From: Ophioceras dolichostomum
Lineage: Eukaryota; Ascomycota; Sordariomycetes; Magnaporthales; Ophioceraceae
Direction: 5' to 3'
Length of the DNA: 42,210 nucleotides
Assembly: GCA_003049485.1 (NCBI GenBank)
Contig: PYST01000336.1
Coordinates: forward strand, 1 to 42,210
Shown piece by piece: positions 1-10,475 of the stretch (position 1 is the stretch's first letter; every line of letters starts with the position of its first letter). Below the pieces are notes generated by a model. It was not told where the DNA came from and made no database searches. It saw nothing but the letters and a program-made list of their open reading frames with translations. Made by a program: the position numbers and the translations under genes.

Positions 1-440
1 ACGTATTTTCCGATCGAGCCCCACGCTGCCTTTAGTAGTCGTACTGAGAGGTTGTCGATGCCTGGTGCTGTGTTGGCCGTGCCGATGGTACATTGCGCGC
101 ACTCTGCCTCAGAGACCTTAGTCGCCCATGGAATGTGTCGATCTCCTGATGCAGGAGGGTGCTCTAGGGGGTCGTCTGACAGATCATCCTCTGCCGTGTA
201 CCGCTGGAGGATCTCGTCTCTAAGGGCTGTCGCCTTATCCTCAGGTGCTGTTACTGCTTTAACTCTCACAACGAGTGGAGGAAGCCGCACTGACGGGCCG
301 AGCTTGTGCCAGTTTATCACTTTATATAGGTCGGAGGCGTTAGTAGCATCGCTGACGACCTTAGTCCAGTACCGCTTTTTTGCAGTCCGAATTACGTCCC
401 GGTAGCTCTCGTTTTCTATCCGGCTAGGGAGACCGGATTA
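1..440 (-). mobile_element. LINE (Tad-like) reverse transcriptase fragment, cut by window edge
   Basis: The minus strand is open from just after an in-frame TAA (plus positions 438-440) to base 1, without an ATG. Its translation runs through the region between the endonuclease and reverse transcriptase of fungal non-LTR retrotransposons: a basic stretch with AKKRYWTK, then YKVINWHK, a linker, and near the window edge TANTAPGIDNLSVRLLKAAW. The NTAPGxDxxxxRLLKAxW signature opens the RT domain of Tad-type LINEs. The catalytic RT core would lie beyond base 1. Upstream of the TAA (440-560) frames are broken by stops, so the element is degenerate or 5' truncated. Recognition is by motif only. The family (Tad1 or a relative) is inferred. 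Confidence 0.72.
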
Positions 441-928
441 GTGGGAGACATCACAAGGACCCTGTGATACAATAAAACCATACCGGTCCATTTGCGTCAC
501 CACCGCGTTTGCTCTACCAAAGCGTTTCGAGATTCCCTACTATGAATCTCCCGTCTTTTACTCAGACGGTATAACAAAGGCGCCCTTTAATGGTGGGTAG
601 CAACTCTCTATGGAGCATGCCGCCTCGTTCGCGCACCAGGCGGATGACTGTCACTGCCACGGCCAGGTAGGGTGGGAGTGCCCGGGCCAAACCAGGACGG
701 TCAGCAGCTTCAGGTCGTTCAATTATGTGTATGAGGTGAAAGGCAGAGCAGAGTAACACGTAAAGAATGAGGGAGACTACCATCTGTGCCTTAAAATACT
801 GTCATGCAGTGCGCTTCACTGACTGTGGTCTGTCCCCATCTCCCTAGTTATCGGGCCCCTGAGCCCCGGAGGTGACCGGTGACCACCAAGATATCCAAGA
901 TAGTAGTATTAATCGTTGGCCAGTCGTG
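441..928. other. Intergenic stretch, no supported gene
   Basis: No frame here resembles a known protein. It lies between the LINE fragment and the 3' end of FTR1 and may hold decayed 5' sequence of the LINE: a short minus-strand stretch near 490-555 is basic, as in the LINE linker, but is broken by stops. The 73-codon minus frame at 562-783 has no recognisable features. Confidence 0.4.
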
Positions 929-2318
929 CTATCTCCTCTCCCCTTCAAGCAATGGCCGCAGTGTATCATCACTGTTTCCATCCCGATGCCTCGGTTGTAC
1001 GAAGGGATAATGTCCCTTTTTCTCCTTGTGCGACATGGCCAAAAACCCGGCGGTGACGACAATCCAGTAGACATTGTATGAAACCACAGATCCAACCGTT
1101 GCCGAGTTTGTCCATCCAAGAACGGCGTTGAAGATGCCCCATCCACCTCCGCCTTGGAAATCAGGGTTGCAGCACTAGTAGCATGGAGAAATGATCAGAC
1201 AGGCAGAACACAGATTTAGCACGATGGAGAAGGTTCTTACGTTGACATGCCAGACACTTTTGGTGATGTCGTATGAGCCCGGCCCCGAGCCGAGCTCAGC
1301 AGCGTCGCCTCCGACAACTTTATTCCACTGCCATGGGGTTAGAAAGACTCCATCAGAGTAGGCTGTCAGATGGCCAGACAAACGCGTACCTCGTTGGCCT
1401 CGAGGTGCCAGACTCCCTTAGAGAACAACCCTGCAGCGACAAGGTACAACAGGCATGTAGAGATGACGAGAAACTGTTGGATGGGTGCAAAATTCGAGCC
1501 CCTAGGCCGTGACGCGCGAGATGTGAGCGACGCACAGGGAGACCGAGAAATGGTAGCGAATCGGAGGGTAGGGGTGGGACTCACTTGTATATGACGAATC
1601 CAAAGGCCGCGCCGGCCAGCAGACCGAAAAACGTCGTCATCGCGAGAGCGTTGACCGAGTATCCCAGACCCACGCCTGCGATGAAGATGACGCCCTCAAA
1701 GCCTTCCCTGAGGACGGTGATGAACGGGAGCAGGAAGAGAGCGTACTTCTCACCGAGATAGGCAAATCGTCCGCTCTTCCCTGCTCCAATCCCGTTCCCA
1801 CCATCCGTAGCCGGCCTCGCACTCAGCGCTCGCATCAGCTTTGCGCGCCACTTGTCCTGCAGTCTCGAAACGCGGAGAAGCACCGCGCCCATGGCAGTGA
1901 TGACAACCGATGCGAGCAGCGCGAAGACGCCTTCCCATACATCCTCGGCGATGGCCCAGTCGTCGACGCCGAGGCCGTACGCGCCGGCAATGACTGCCAC
2001 GCCCATCAGCACACAAATTAGCAATCCGGCGGCTGTTCCGAGCCAGACCTGGCGCTCCATCTGCTTGAGCAGCGCGCCATCGGTATCTGGAGAGCCGAGC
2101 GTTCGCCTGATGAATGCCAGCAACACAGAAACGATTATAGCGGTCTCGAGGGATTCGCGGAAGGTGATGAAGAACACTTTGGGCGGTGGCGAAAGAGGGG
2201 TGCACCCGGGACGAGAATTGTCAGTTTTGCCGGACCGCGAAATTACAGGATCAGGTGGTGGCACGAGGGACGCGTGTCAGGGGCTCATCGTCTTACCAGG
2301 CAGTGCAAAGATCTCCAT
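929..2318 (-). CDS. FTR1: High-affinity iron permease, FTR1 family
   Basis: Plasma-membrane Fe3+ permease that takes iron oxidised by the Fet3 ferroxidase. Five exons, complement(929..1174, 1241..1327, 1390..1501, 1585..2176, 2297..2318), give 352 residues. The first exon encodes only MEIFALP plus one base; splicing yields the standard N-terminus with FFITFRESLE. Two acidic iron-binding motifs are present: RESLE (residues 14-18) and REGFE (164-168). These correspond to the REGLE-type motifs of the family. Several hydrophobic membrane segments follow, and the C-terminal part has the conserved GGDAAELGSGPGSYD, SVWHVN/CCNP and FNAVLGWTNSATVGS blocks. Introns are 66, 62, 83 and 120 nt. It is transcribed away from the FET3 gene, the usual divergent arrangement. 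Length and motifs are normal for the family and no damage is seen. Confidence 0.96.
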
Positions 2319-2885
2319 AATGCCAGTCGCTATGAACAAAAACAAAAAAAAAATGCCTAATATATGCTAGGACGCATCTCGATGAGGGCTTTCACAGAGA
2401 CGTCGTCCTTCGACCTTTTTAAGATTCGCAAAATGTGTGGTGTTTAGAAGAAATGCCCTCGGTTCAGGATGGCTGCTTGGGATCGACCGACGTCGGGCCT
2501 TGGCGCGTCAGATTGTGGGTCCCCCATCTTTATCTGATCATCTGATACCACTTTAATCGTGGCGGATGATACGAATCATTCGTCCAAGGGTTACCCTGGA
2601 CCCACCCAGCGATCCCAGCGAGCTCAGCGATTTCAGCGATGCCGGTCGGCGCGGACACAAAAACGAAAGGGAGAGTGCGGGAAAAGAGAGACACGACAAG
2701 GAAAACCCTCAACCTCTTCCGGGCCGACGCTTGCGATTCCTGGAGAGTGCCGATGGCCGACCTCCGATGTCCCACCTGCCGCTGATGATGTCGGCGCGGA
2801 AACAAACATCCTCATCATCAGTCCTCGACCATTCCAACTGCTAAACAGAACGCGAAGAAGTTGCGTCAAATTATCGTCTGTCAGA
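2319..2885. promoter_or_regulatory. Bidirectional FTR1/FET3 promoter region
   Basis: This 567-bp interval is bounded by the start codons of the two iron-uptake genes, so it must hold both promoters and 5' leaders. It includes the pair of GATA-type sites listed separately. An open frame reads through part of it into FET3 (from 2559) but lacks a signal peptide and is not the likely start. Shared control by iron status is inferred from the arrangement. Confidence 0.7.
2530..2548. promoter_or_regulatory. Two adjacent SreA/SRE-type GATA sites (iron repressor)
   Basis: Bases 2530-2538 read TTATCTGAT, whose complement ATCAGATAA is an exact match to the ATCWGATAA consensus described for the fungal iron-responsive GATA repressors (SreA, SRE, Urbs1). 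Bases 2540-2548 read ATCTGATAC, matching at eight of nine positions on the opposite strand. The two sites are one base apart, 212 bp upstream of the FTR1 start and 338 bp upstream of the FET3 start. The expected role is repression of both genes under iron-replete conditions. Confidence 0.7.
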
Positions 2886-4779
2886 ATGCGCCCCACACTT
2901 CTTCTGGCAGCACTGGCCGCTCTCGCCGGCAGCGCCCTCTCCAAAACGGTCTCATACGACTGGACTGTAGGGTGGGTGACGGCCAACCCAGACGGTGTCT
3001 ACGATCGGCCAACAATCGGGATCAACGGAGCATGGCCATTACCCCTTGTCAGCGCCGACGTGGGCGATGAGATTGTCATCAACCTTCACAATGACCTCAA
3101 AGACACTAGTACCAGCCTCCACTTCCACGGGCTGTTCCAGAACGGCACCAACCTGATGGACGGCGCTGTCGGCGTCACGCAATGCGCCATCCCTCCAGGA
3201 AACTCCTTCACCTATCGCTTCACGGTGCGGCAGCCGGGGACATACTGGTATCATGCGCACAATGACGGGACGTATCCAGAGGGCCTGCGTGGACCCGTCG
3301 TCATTCACGACCCGTCTGGGCCCTACGAGGGGAAGGGCGTCTACGATGAGGAGCTGATCATCACCTTCTCGGACTGGTATCACCATCCCATCCGAGAACT
3401 GATCGCCGAGTTCTTGCACTACAAGAACCCTACCGGCGCCGAGCCTGTCCCACAGGCGGCGCTCATGAACGACACCCAGGACCTGCAGGTCAAGGTCCAG
3501 CCCGGCAAGACCTACTTGGTGCGGATGGTCAACATGGCTGCCTTCGCGGGCATGCACGTCTGGTTCGAGGATCACAAGATCCGCGTCGTCGAAGTGGACG
3601 GCGTATGGACTGATGAGGCCGAAACTGATGTGCTGTATCTCTCCGCTGCACAGAGATATAGCGTCCTCCTCACGACGAAGGCGGATGCCTCGTCCAACTT
3701 CCCCATCGCGGCAGCGATGGACGTTTCGCTCTTCGATGTCATCCCCGATAATCTCAACCCGAGCGTCACCGGCTGGCTGGTCTATGATGATAGCAAGCAA
3801 CGACCTCAAGCCCTGGCCCGCCAGACGCAGCCTCTTGACGACTTTGATCTTGTCCCTCACGACAAGCAGAAGGTATTTGAGAAGGCAGATCGCACAATCA
3901 GATTTGACGTCAAGATGAGCAACCTTGGCGACGGAGCAAACTAGTACGCGCTACGTCCAGTCTCAGCTTTCCCTCTCTCTCAGTCACCCATCAACCTTTG
4001 TCTTTGTGACTAACGTCTGCCCCCTCAGTGCTTTCCTCAATGATATAACCTACGTCGCCCCCAAAGTTCCTTCGCTTTACACAGCGCTCTCCGTCGGCGG
4101 CGTCATAAACACCACGAATCATATCGTCTACGGTAGCCACACCAACGCCCACGTCCTGCTCCACAACGAAATTGTGGAAATCATCGTCAACAACTTCGAC
4201 GATGGCGACCACCCCTTCCACGTTCACGGCCACCAGTTCCAAGTGGTTCACCGTTCAGGCGCAGATGCGGGCCCCTTCGATCCTGCGTCGGCGTCAGCAG
4301 CCAACATCATCATCAGGTCGGACTCCAGCTCCAAGCCGCGCACGCCCATGCGACGCGACACCATCACCGTCCGCGGCAATGGCCACGCCGTCCTGCGCTT
4401 CCGCGCCGACAACCCGGGCATCTGGCTCTTCCACTGCCACATCGAGTGGCACATGGAGCAAGGGCTCATCGCCACGCTGGTCGAGGCCCCCGACGTGCTC
4501 ACCGAATCCTCGTCCATCAACTCTATCCCCATGGACCATCTGGACGCCTGCCGCGCCGCATGTCTCCCGTTCAAGGGCAACGCAGCCGGCAACATCGAGG
4601 ATGTGCTGGACCTCACGGGCGAGAATGGCCCTCCCCGTCCACTCCCGGCCGGCTTCACGGCCAAGGGCTACGTCGCCTTTGGGTTCAGCTGTCTTGCTGC
4701 ATTCATGGGCCTGGCGAGCATTTACTATTATGGGAACCTGCCTGGTCCGAGTCAGAAGACGTCGGATCATGTTGAATAG
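2886..4779 (+). CDS. FET3: Multicopper ferroxidase, Fet3 type
   Basis: Oxidises Fe2+ to Fe3+ at the cell surface and passes it to the Ftr1 permease. Two exons, 2886..3943 and 4029..4779 (85-nt intron GTACGC...CTCAG), encode 602 residues. The ATG at 2886 starts a clear signal peptide (MRPTLLLAALAALAGSALS). Copper-ligand motifs are all present: HFHGLFQNG (79 on), WYHAHNDGTYPEG (from 121), HPFHVHGHQFQV and HCHIEWHMEQG. Near the C-terminus a hydrophobic segment (YVAFGFSCLAAFMGLASIYY) is the membrane anchor that distinguishes Fet3 from secreted laccases. At the position equivalent to yeast Fet3 Glu185 (SEWYH) this protein has Asp (SDWYH, residue 163). The DVIP and FDP acidic sites are kept. It pairs divergently with FTR1. 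No damage seen. Confidence 0.96.
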
Positions 4780-5955
4780 CGCTTGTAATCATGGGCTTCT
4801 GTCTCGACTTCCTTTTTTGGATACTACATCTTGATAATTTCCTTCGTTCAGCTAGCGGCTTCATGACACAATTCATCAACGCACTTACACCACGACAGTG
4901 ACACTTTCCCCCAGCAATGCAATTCTATGTTGAGTCCTTACCAATCACAGCGCGCTTTTTCTCGGCACATCGTCGCCAGTAAATGTTCAGTCACCGCAGC
5001 CGAGATCACACTAACAGGCCCGGGTCGGATTGGAGTCGGCCACCACGCGGAGCTCAACCCCGACGGCCACTAAAATTTCTTGCTCAGCTCATCAATTCGA
5101 TCCAAGTTCCGACTTGCGACCTGCACCAAGGCCACCAGTTCGCCGGCCACTATGAATCCTCCCGCCAAAGTTCTCAGGGGAGTCATCACTCAAATGCCAG
5201 CCAATCCCAAACCGTTGTGTCTCCCCAAATCTGACGGCGGCCTTGTCGGGCCAGCAGACCACACCGAATTCTCCGGCCGCATCATCATTCTTTGCTTTCA
5301 AGACCCGAGGCGGAGTCATCACGCACACGCAACTCGAACACGCACGTTATTCTCTACTCCGCCCACCCCATTTTCACCGACTGACAGCTGCTTTCATCGA
5401 TTGATAGGCCAAAACCCAGTCCTCGTGCCAGCTCACAACTAGTGCGAGGTCACGCCTTGTCGGCCTTTTCCCCCGACTTTCCCTAAAAGCCACTAATTTG
5501 TCTGTAGCCGACGTTAACGCCAAACACTCGACCGTTTGCCATTACCCCTTAGTGCTCTTTTTTTGGAAAACAGAGAAGAAAAAAAAACGGTGACTGACCT
5601 TAACCTACTTCTATGTATCCCCCTTCCGCCACCTTCGGTCCGCTTCTCGTCTCCTCCCTGGACTATTCTTGCCTTCGCTTCCTTCCCGCCACTTCCCCAC
5701 ACCGCCAATCGCGATGATGGATTGATGTATTTAACGATTCTCGCTGCTGCCGTGATCCTTGTATTGCTTGACAGCAGTCAGTTGCTCGTATACAATAACA
5801 TTACCGATCAAGTTTTGCCGTCCGTCGCCATCTGCTCGCGAAAAAAGTGAAGGCTTACAATCCGACTAGACTAACCGCAGAAAGTCTTCACACACCTCAA
5901 CAACCAACCATCCTAGACTTTACACCCATACTCGCGCCGTCGCTACCACGCAGCC
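4780..5955. other. Intergenic region between FET3 and the next gene
   Basis: Contains the FET3 3' UTR and the promoter and leader of the gene at 5956. Short pyrimidine-rich stretches around 5600-5700 and 5880-5940 are typical of fungal core promoters. Frames of 60-120 codons here lack signal peptides, recognisable domains or splice continuity. No RNA gene recognised. Confidence 0.5.
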
Positions 5956-7223
5956 ATGCCTCCTAGCGCTAGGTTCCGCCATGGGCTTCAACTCCCATCA
6001 GAGGAGGTAAGACGGCAACGACTGATAGACTACGCGGCTCAGGGCGACCCGGAACGAAACGTCTCGCCGATCGCGAAGGACGATAAGATGTGGACTGAGC
6101 CCGTCATCGGCGGCGAGGTGTCCCCCGTGAGACCCGTGGGAAGTAAGCACCCTCCTCCTGGCGGGCGGGAGTGGGATGGCTACCCGTTTTCCACGATCTG
6201 GGGCGACACGAAACCCTACGGCGCCGGACACAACCAGCAACACGGCGCTACCCACGGCCCCGTTCGTGCGGCAGCCACCAATAGCTCTTCGCAGCAGCAG
6301 CAGCCGCGGCAGCCGCAGGTGCTGTCGACCCGGACGAAGCCGCAACGGTACCCCAACGCCAAGCTGGATCCGAGCGAGGCCGCCGGACTGCTCTCCGCCT
6401 CTGCCGCGATGCCATTCACGTCCCCCACGAGGAACATCCATGACACACCCGCGGCTCTGATCGCGGGTGTGCCACGCGATACACGAACGAATTATCACAG
6501 TGGCGCCCCGGCCGTGGGTCCGCAGTTCTTCGAGAATTTCGAGAACCCGTAAGTCTCAATTCTGGCCACCTTCCTCACTACCTTGCTCCCTCCCCGTGTA
6601 CCCCTTGTCCCCCGTCCGCCGGCGCGGAGAGTGCTCGAGCCTCCCGTCCACCACTAGTCTGGTAGCCACTCCACTCAACTCGAGCAAGCAAGCAACCCTA
6701 CCCATATACCAGGACATCAGCGTCCCCTCTTCGCCCCCTATCAGTCCCTCCCAAGTACCAAACTAACACCAGCAAACAACCGCCCAACCAACCAACCAGC
6801 CAACAATCCGCCGCACAACCCACTATCCCCAGCTATAACCACGGCCCCGTCGTCGAGCACACCGCCTGGAGCCGCCGCGGCGGCCCACGCGCCAACCTAG
6901 CGGCAACAGCCGCGCACCCAGCCGCGAGGGGAGACGGGCGCCTGGCGCTAGGGTCCGGCTACCTGGCCCTCGGCGACGACGATCCCGCGCGGCAGCACCA
7001 GCACCGCAACGGTATTACCGCCCGCGATGGTGGCAAGAAGCCGCCCAACAAGACGACGAAGAGCCCCAAGGCGCCCAAGCCCGACAAGACTCGGAGTAAA
7101 TTCTCGTTTAGGGCGCTGTTCAGCAGGAGTAGCAAGCGGAATAAGAATACCACCTCCGCGGGTGCGGGGGCTTGGCAGCCGCTGCCTGCTGGTAATGGGA
7201 GGCCGAGTGCTTCTGCGTTTTAG
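5956..7223 (+). CDS. Uncharacterised protein with basic, Lys/Ser-rich C-terminus
   Basis: Two exons, 5956..6548 and 6833..7223, with a 283-nt intron (donor GTAAGT, acceptor CCCCAG), give 327 residues. The two frames join in phase across a Pro codon. I do not recognise a family. The N-terminal third contains charged and proline/glycine-rich sequence (MWTEPVIGGEV, GYPFSTIWGDTKPYG). The middle has a QQQQ run and an LDPSEAAGLLSASAAMPFTS block. Exon 1 closes with VGPQFFENFENP. Exon 2 has VEHTAWSRRGGPRANLAA and a strongly basic tail (KKPPNKTTKSPKAPKPDK, FSFRALFSRSSKRNK). No signal peptide or membrane segment is seen. It is probably largely disordered, and the tail could bind nucleic acid or acidic membranes (guess). 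An alternative acceptor upstream in the intron leads quickly to a stop, which favours this model. Confidence 0.75.
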
Positions 7224-7914
7224 TAGTGCCATCAGAAAGAGGGTCGGCGCAGTGTGTTTGCGTTGCTCAACTTAAGATAACAGGGGGGAAGTCGTTCCAG
7301 AATGGGGCAGGGAGAGGGAGGAGGCTAATACCCCGGAGCAAGAAGAAGAAGGCTCCCACAGCGATCGTTCGAGATGTCAGACCAGATGATAATACAAAGT
7401 GTCTCTTTCTTTTGTAATATACTGATGACTTGATCAGCGGTTAATCTTTCCTCGCTGGACCCTCACCGATATGCCTTCACGCCAGTGAGCCAGTCACTGG
7501 AGATCCCGACAGAAGCAAGAAGGAAGTAGCCTAGGTAGCAGCGTGATGTTGAGCGAATAGGAGAAGAAACCGAGGCGGGAGGACCGGAAGAGACAGAACG
7601 ACTGTGCTAAACGCGAGTAGGGACTGCTGTGAATAAATAACTAGTAGCACTATCCACGAGAACCATGCGGAGGAGAGGGAACTAAGTCCATAAAAAAAGA
7701 ACAAAAAGAGACAAAGGAGATATTAGAACAAGGAGTCGACCGCAGATGACCTAAATCACACAAACACACAAACACTCAGCCAAGACCTCAACAGAACCGC
7801 GATACGATACACCAAATCCCCCCTACAATCACTACCTAGGTAGGTACTTATCTCCTCATCAAACAGCTCCGAATTAGTGCTTTCTCTCTTCCTCATCCTC
7901 ACCACACACGCACG

Positions 7915-7954
<40 letters not shown>

Positions 7955-7962
7955 GGAGGTAA
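7224..7962. other. Convergent 3' intergenic region
   Basis: Lies between the 3' ends of two convergent genes and holds their UTRs. It contains a palindromic TACCTAGGTAGGTAC stretch at about 7834-7848 and the CA microsatellite listed separately. No coding signal seen. Confidence 0.5.
7903..7954. repeat. (CA)n microsatellite
   Basis: About 52 bp of CA repeats, with a few CG interruptions (CACGCACGCA) at the 5' side and a pure run of about 32 bp after it. It begins 60 bp beyond the stop codon of the minus-strand gene and ends 8 bp before that stop, so it is in the 3' UTR or terminator area. Confidence 0.95.
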
Positions 7963-10475
7963 TCAACCAATAGTGACCCTCGCCAACGACTGCTCCTTCT
8001 GCAGCTCAAAAGTCGAATGCGGCACCCCGAGGCTGGCCCAGCTGTACGTGAACGTGTTCTGAGTCAGGTTGATGTTCGCCCTGGGGTCGATCTGCACCCC
8101 CGCCGCGAACGGGCTGAAGCTGCTGAGCGAGACGCCGGACTTGTTCCTGGACACCTCCTTCAGGCCCGAGGTGAGGTCGCCGTTCTGCTGGCGCATGGCC
8201 CAGCCCACGACCGTGTTGCACTCGTACGCGTCCGTGAAGATGGGGTTCTCGGTCGTGTTGGCGCGGACGAGCATGGTTGTCCAGCCGGTCACGGGCACGA
8301 GGACGTCGCTGAACAGGGGGTCGACCGGGTACGCGCTCGACGCGAAGGCGAAGGTGTTGGCGGCCGTGTCGATCGTGGCGGCCGCGCCGAGCGCGGGCTG
8401 GTTGGCGGGCTTGTTGGTGTGCACGAGCTTGAGCGAGATGGTCGTTGCCGAGCGGCCCGTCTCCTCGAAGCGATGGCGCACCGTCGAGTCCTCGGTCCCC
8501 GCGGCGCCGGGGCCCCGCTGGAAGGTCCAGAAGGGCCCGGCCAGCTTCCACACGGCCCCCTTGTTGGACGCGAGCTCGAGGTAGCGGAGCGTGGAGGCGT
8601 TGGCGGGCGCCGGCGCGACGGTCGGCGCGCCGTACTCGAACGCGACGGTGTCGTCGATCTCCTTCGCGAGCTCCTCCGGGGTCAGGTCCCGGGCGTCGTC
8701 CTCGGCGTCGGCGGCCATGTCGGCCTCGGCGCGGGCGACCAGCTCGGCGAAGTTGTAGTCGTCGTAGACCCACGAGTTGAAGTTCTGCGCGGTGCGGTCC
8801 ATCTCGTGCAGGGCGTTCCAGACGGCGACGTCGTCGACGGCCGCCATGGCCTCGATGGTGGTGTTGAACGCGTGGGCGAACGAGCTCTCCAGCGCCTCGT
8901 CCGCGTTGACGTAGCACTCAGTGCCCTGGTCCGCGCCCGCCTGTAGGGCGAGCCACGCCTCAGCCGCGCCCGCGACCTGGCCCTGGAACGTGTTCCAGGC
9001 CTCGCCCTGCATCTCGAGTCGCTTGACGCTGAAGCGCACGGCGTCGAGGTCCTTGATGCTGCGCCACAGATCGCGGCGTACGTCGTGCGCGTGGTCGACC
9101 TCCATGATTAGCGCGACGATCCCCACGAGCGTGCCGGCGACCTCGGCTGCGGCGAAGCTGTACTTGACGAAGTTGGCCATCCTGCCGGCCCGGACGGCCT
9201 TGGTCGCCTGCGGGTACTCGGTCACGACGCCGTTGGCGGTCCCCGCCTTCATCTTGGCCGCGAAGTCGGCCGCGTTGGTAACGCCCGCGCTCTCGAAGGT
9301 GTAGGCCGTGTGCGAGATGAGGACTGGCCTCCCGATGCGGTACGCCTTGCCGCGCCAGACTTGGGCGGCGAACTTTGCGTCGACCCAGCCTAATTTTGGC
9401 AGGTAATACCAGGTCAGTGGACCAATCTTGTTTTTTTTTAAGTTTGTATGCATGCCCATCTATCATGCTGCCTTTTTGCTTTTTGCTATTCCGTCTTGGT
9501 GACGTTTGGGTGGGGAGGTGGGGAGGTTTTTCCCAAGAAGGAAAATAGTCTTAGGAAAATACACTCACCATGGTGGATCCCGACGGCCACGGCTCTGGGG
9601 GCGTTGATCCAGTTGTGGAAGTTCGTGATGGCCTTAAAAGTTTGATAGCTAAAGAAGCGAGGGACGTCGACAACAGCAACTGATGGTGGGGTGGAACAAG
9701 GAGTTCGGCTCGATGTCAGCAATGATCCGACGGCTTAGGTGAAGGACAAGCGCAAAAAAAGGAGATAAAAGAGCAAACGGAGCAAAGACTCACATCTGGC
9801 GATTCGGCCCCTGTAGGCCGTGATGAAGTGACCCGCGCCACCGCCCAACGCCACAGCGAATCCGCTCATCATGGCCGTCTCAAGGTTTTCGGACCTTTCG
9901 TTCATCTCCTGGAAGATTTCCTTGCCGGGCAGGTTGGCGTTCTCGATGATGTCCTGGATCTCGGCCACCAGTTCCTCGAGCGTGGCGTAGCCGAGCTGCT
10001 GGGCGAAGCGGAGATAGACGTCCCGGTAGTAAATCGATGACGTGTTGAAGGCATGTTCCTGGGCTACGAGGTTGTTGTAGATGTGGTCGATATCGCCCTG
10101 CAGCTGGCGCGCGCGGTCCATGCGTTTGTTGTTATCTTGAGGCGGTTATGGTCGGGTAGGTTAGTAGGGTTCGCGATGCTGTTTATGTCTGTGGCATGCT
10201 AAGAAGTCGGAGCGGCCGCCGCAGAGGGCTTCTGTGCCCGGGCGTCCCGGAGCAGGTCCTTGTGAGGCTGGGTATCGGATGGAAAACTGACTAGAAACCA
10301 GGGTGGCAAAGCCCTCCGAACCAACGCCAACTCCATAAGGTAGATCGTTGAGCTGGCGAGCCTCGATCGATGCCGTCGTTGGAGCAGTCGTAGTGAGGCC
10401 AGTGGAGTCGATGGCGGCGCCGTTGGCTCCCACTACGGCACCCACCACAGCGGCGAGAGCCCACTTAAAGAGCAT
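7963..10475 (-). CDS. Secreted or surface protein, helical with two hydrophobic segments and a beta-rich C-terminal domain; family not recognised
   Basis: Four exons, complement(7963..9389, 9569..9679, 9794..10135, 10292..10475), join in phase to 687 residues; introns are 179, 114 and 156 nt with good donors (GTGAGT, GTGAGT, GTCAGT). The protein starts with a signal peptide (MLFKWALAAVVGAVVGANGA) and an EARQ motif that may be a Kex2-like site. Residues 67-145 look like long amphipathic helices. A glycine-rich hydrophobic segment follows at about 149-169 (AMMSGFAVALGGGAGHFITA). A second hydrophobic segment lies at about 290-309 (YSFAAAEVAGTLVGIVALIM), followed by another long charged helical region. 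The last 250 residues look beta-rich, with NxS/T sites (NAS, NTT, NKS, NLT). This order recalls alpha-helical pore-forming proteins, but no diagnostic motif was found and that reading is a guess. It could equally be a cell-wall or membrane protein. Confidence 0.85.

Noticed and set aside
562..783. 73-codon minus-strand frame downstream of FTR1
   Set aside because: Hydrophobic start suggested a membrane peptide, but FTR1 clearly ends at 929 and this frame is unconnected.
3039..3860. 273-codon minus-strand frame
   Set aside because: Antisense of FET3 exon 1; no motif.
8017..8946. 309-codon plus-strand frame
   Set aside because: Antisense shadow of the large last exon of the secreted protein. 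Its composition (Arg, Gly, Val-rich) follows from GC-rich codons read backwards, and it has no motif.
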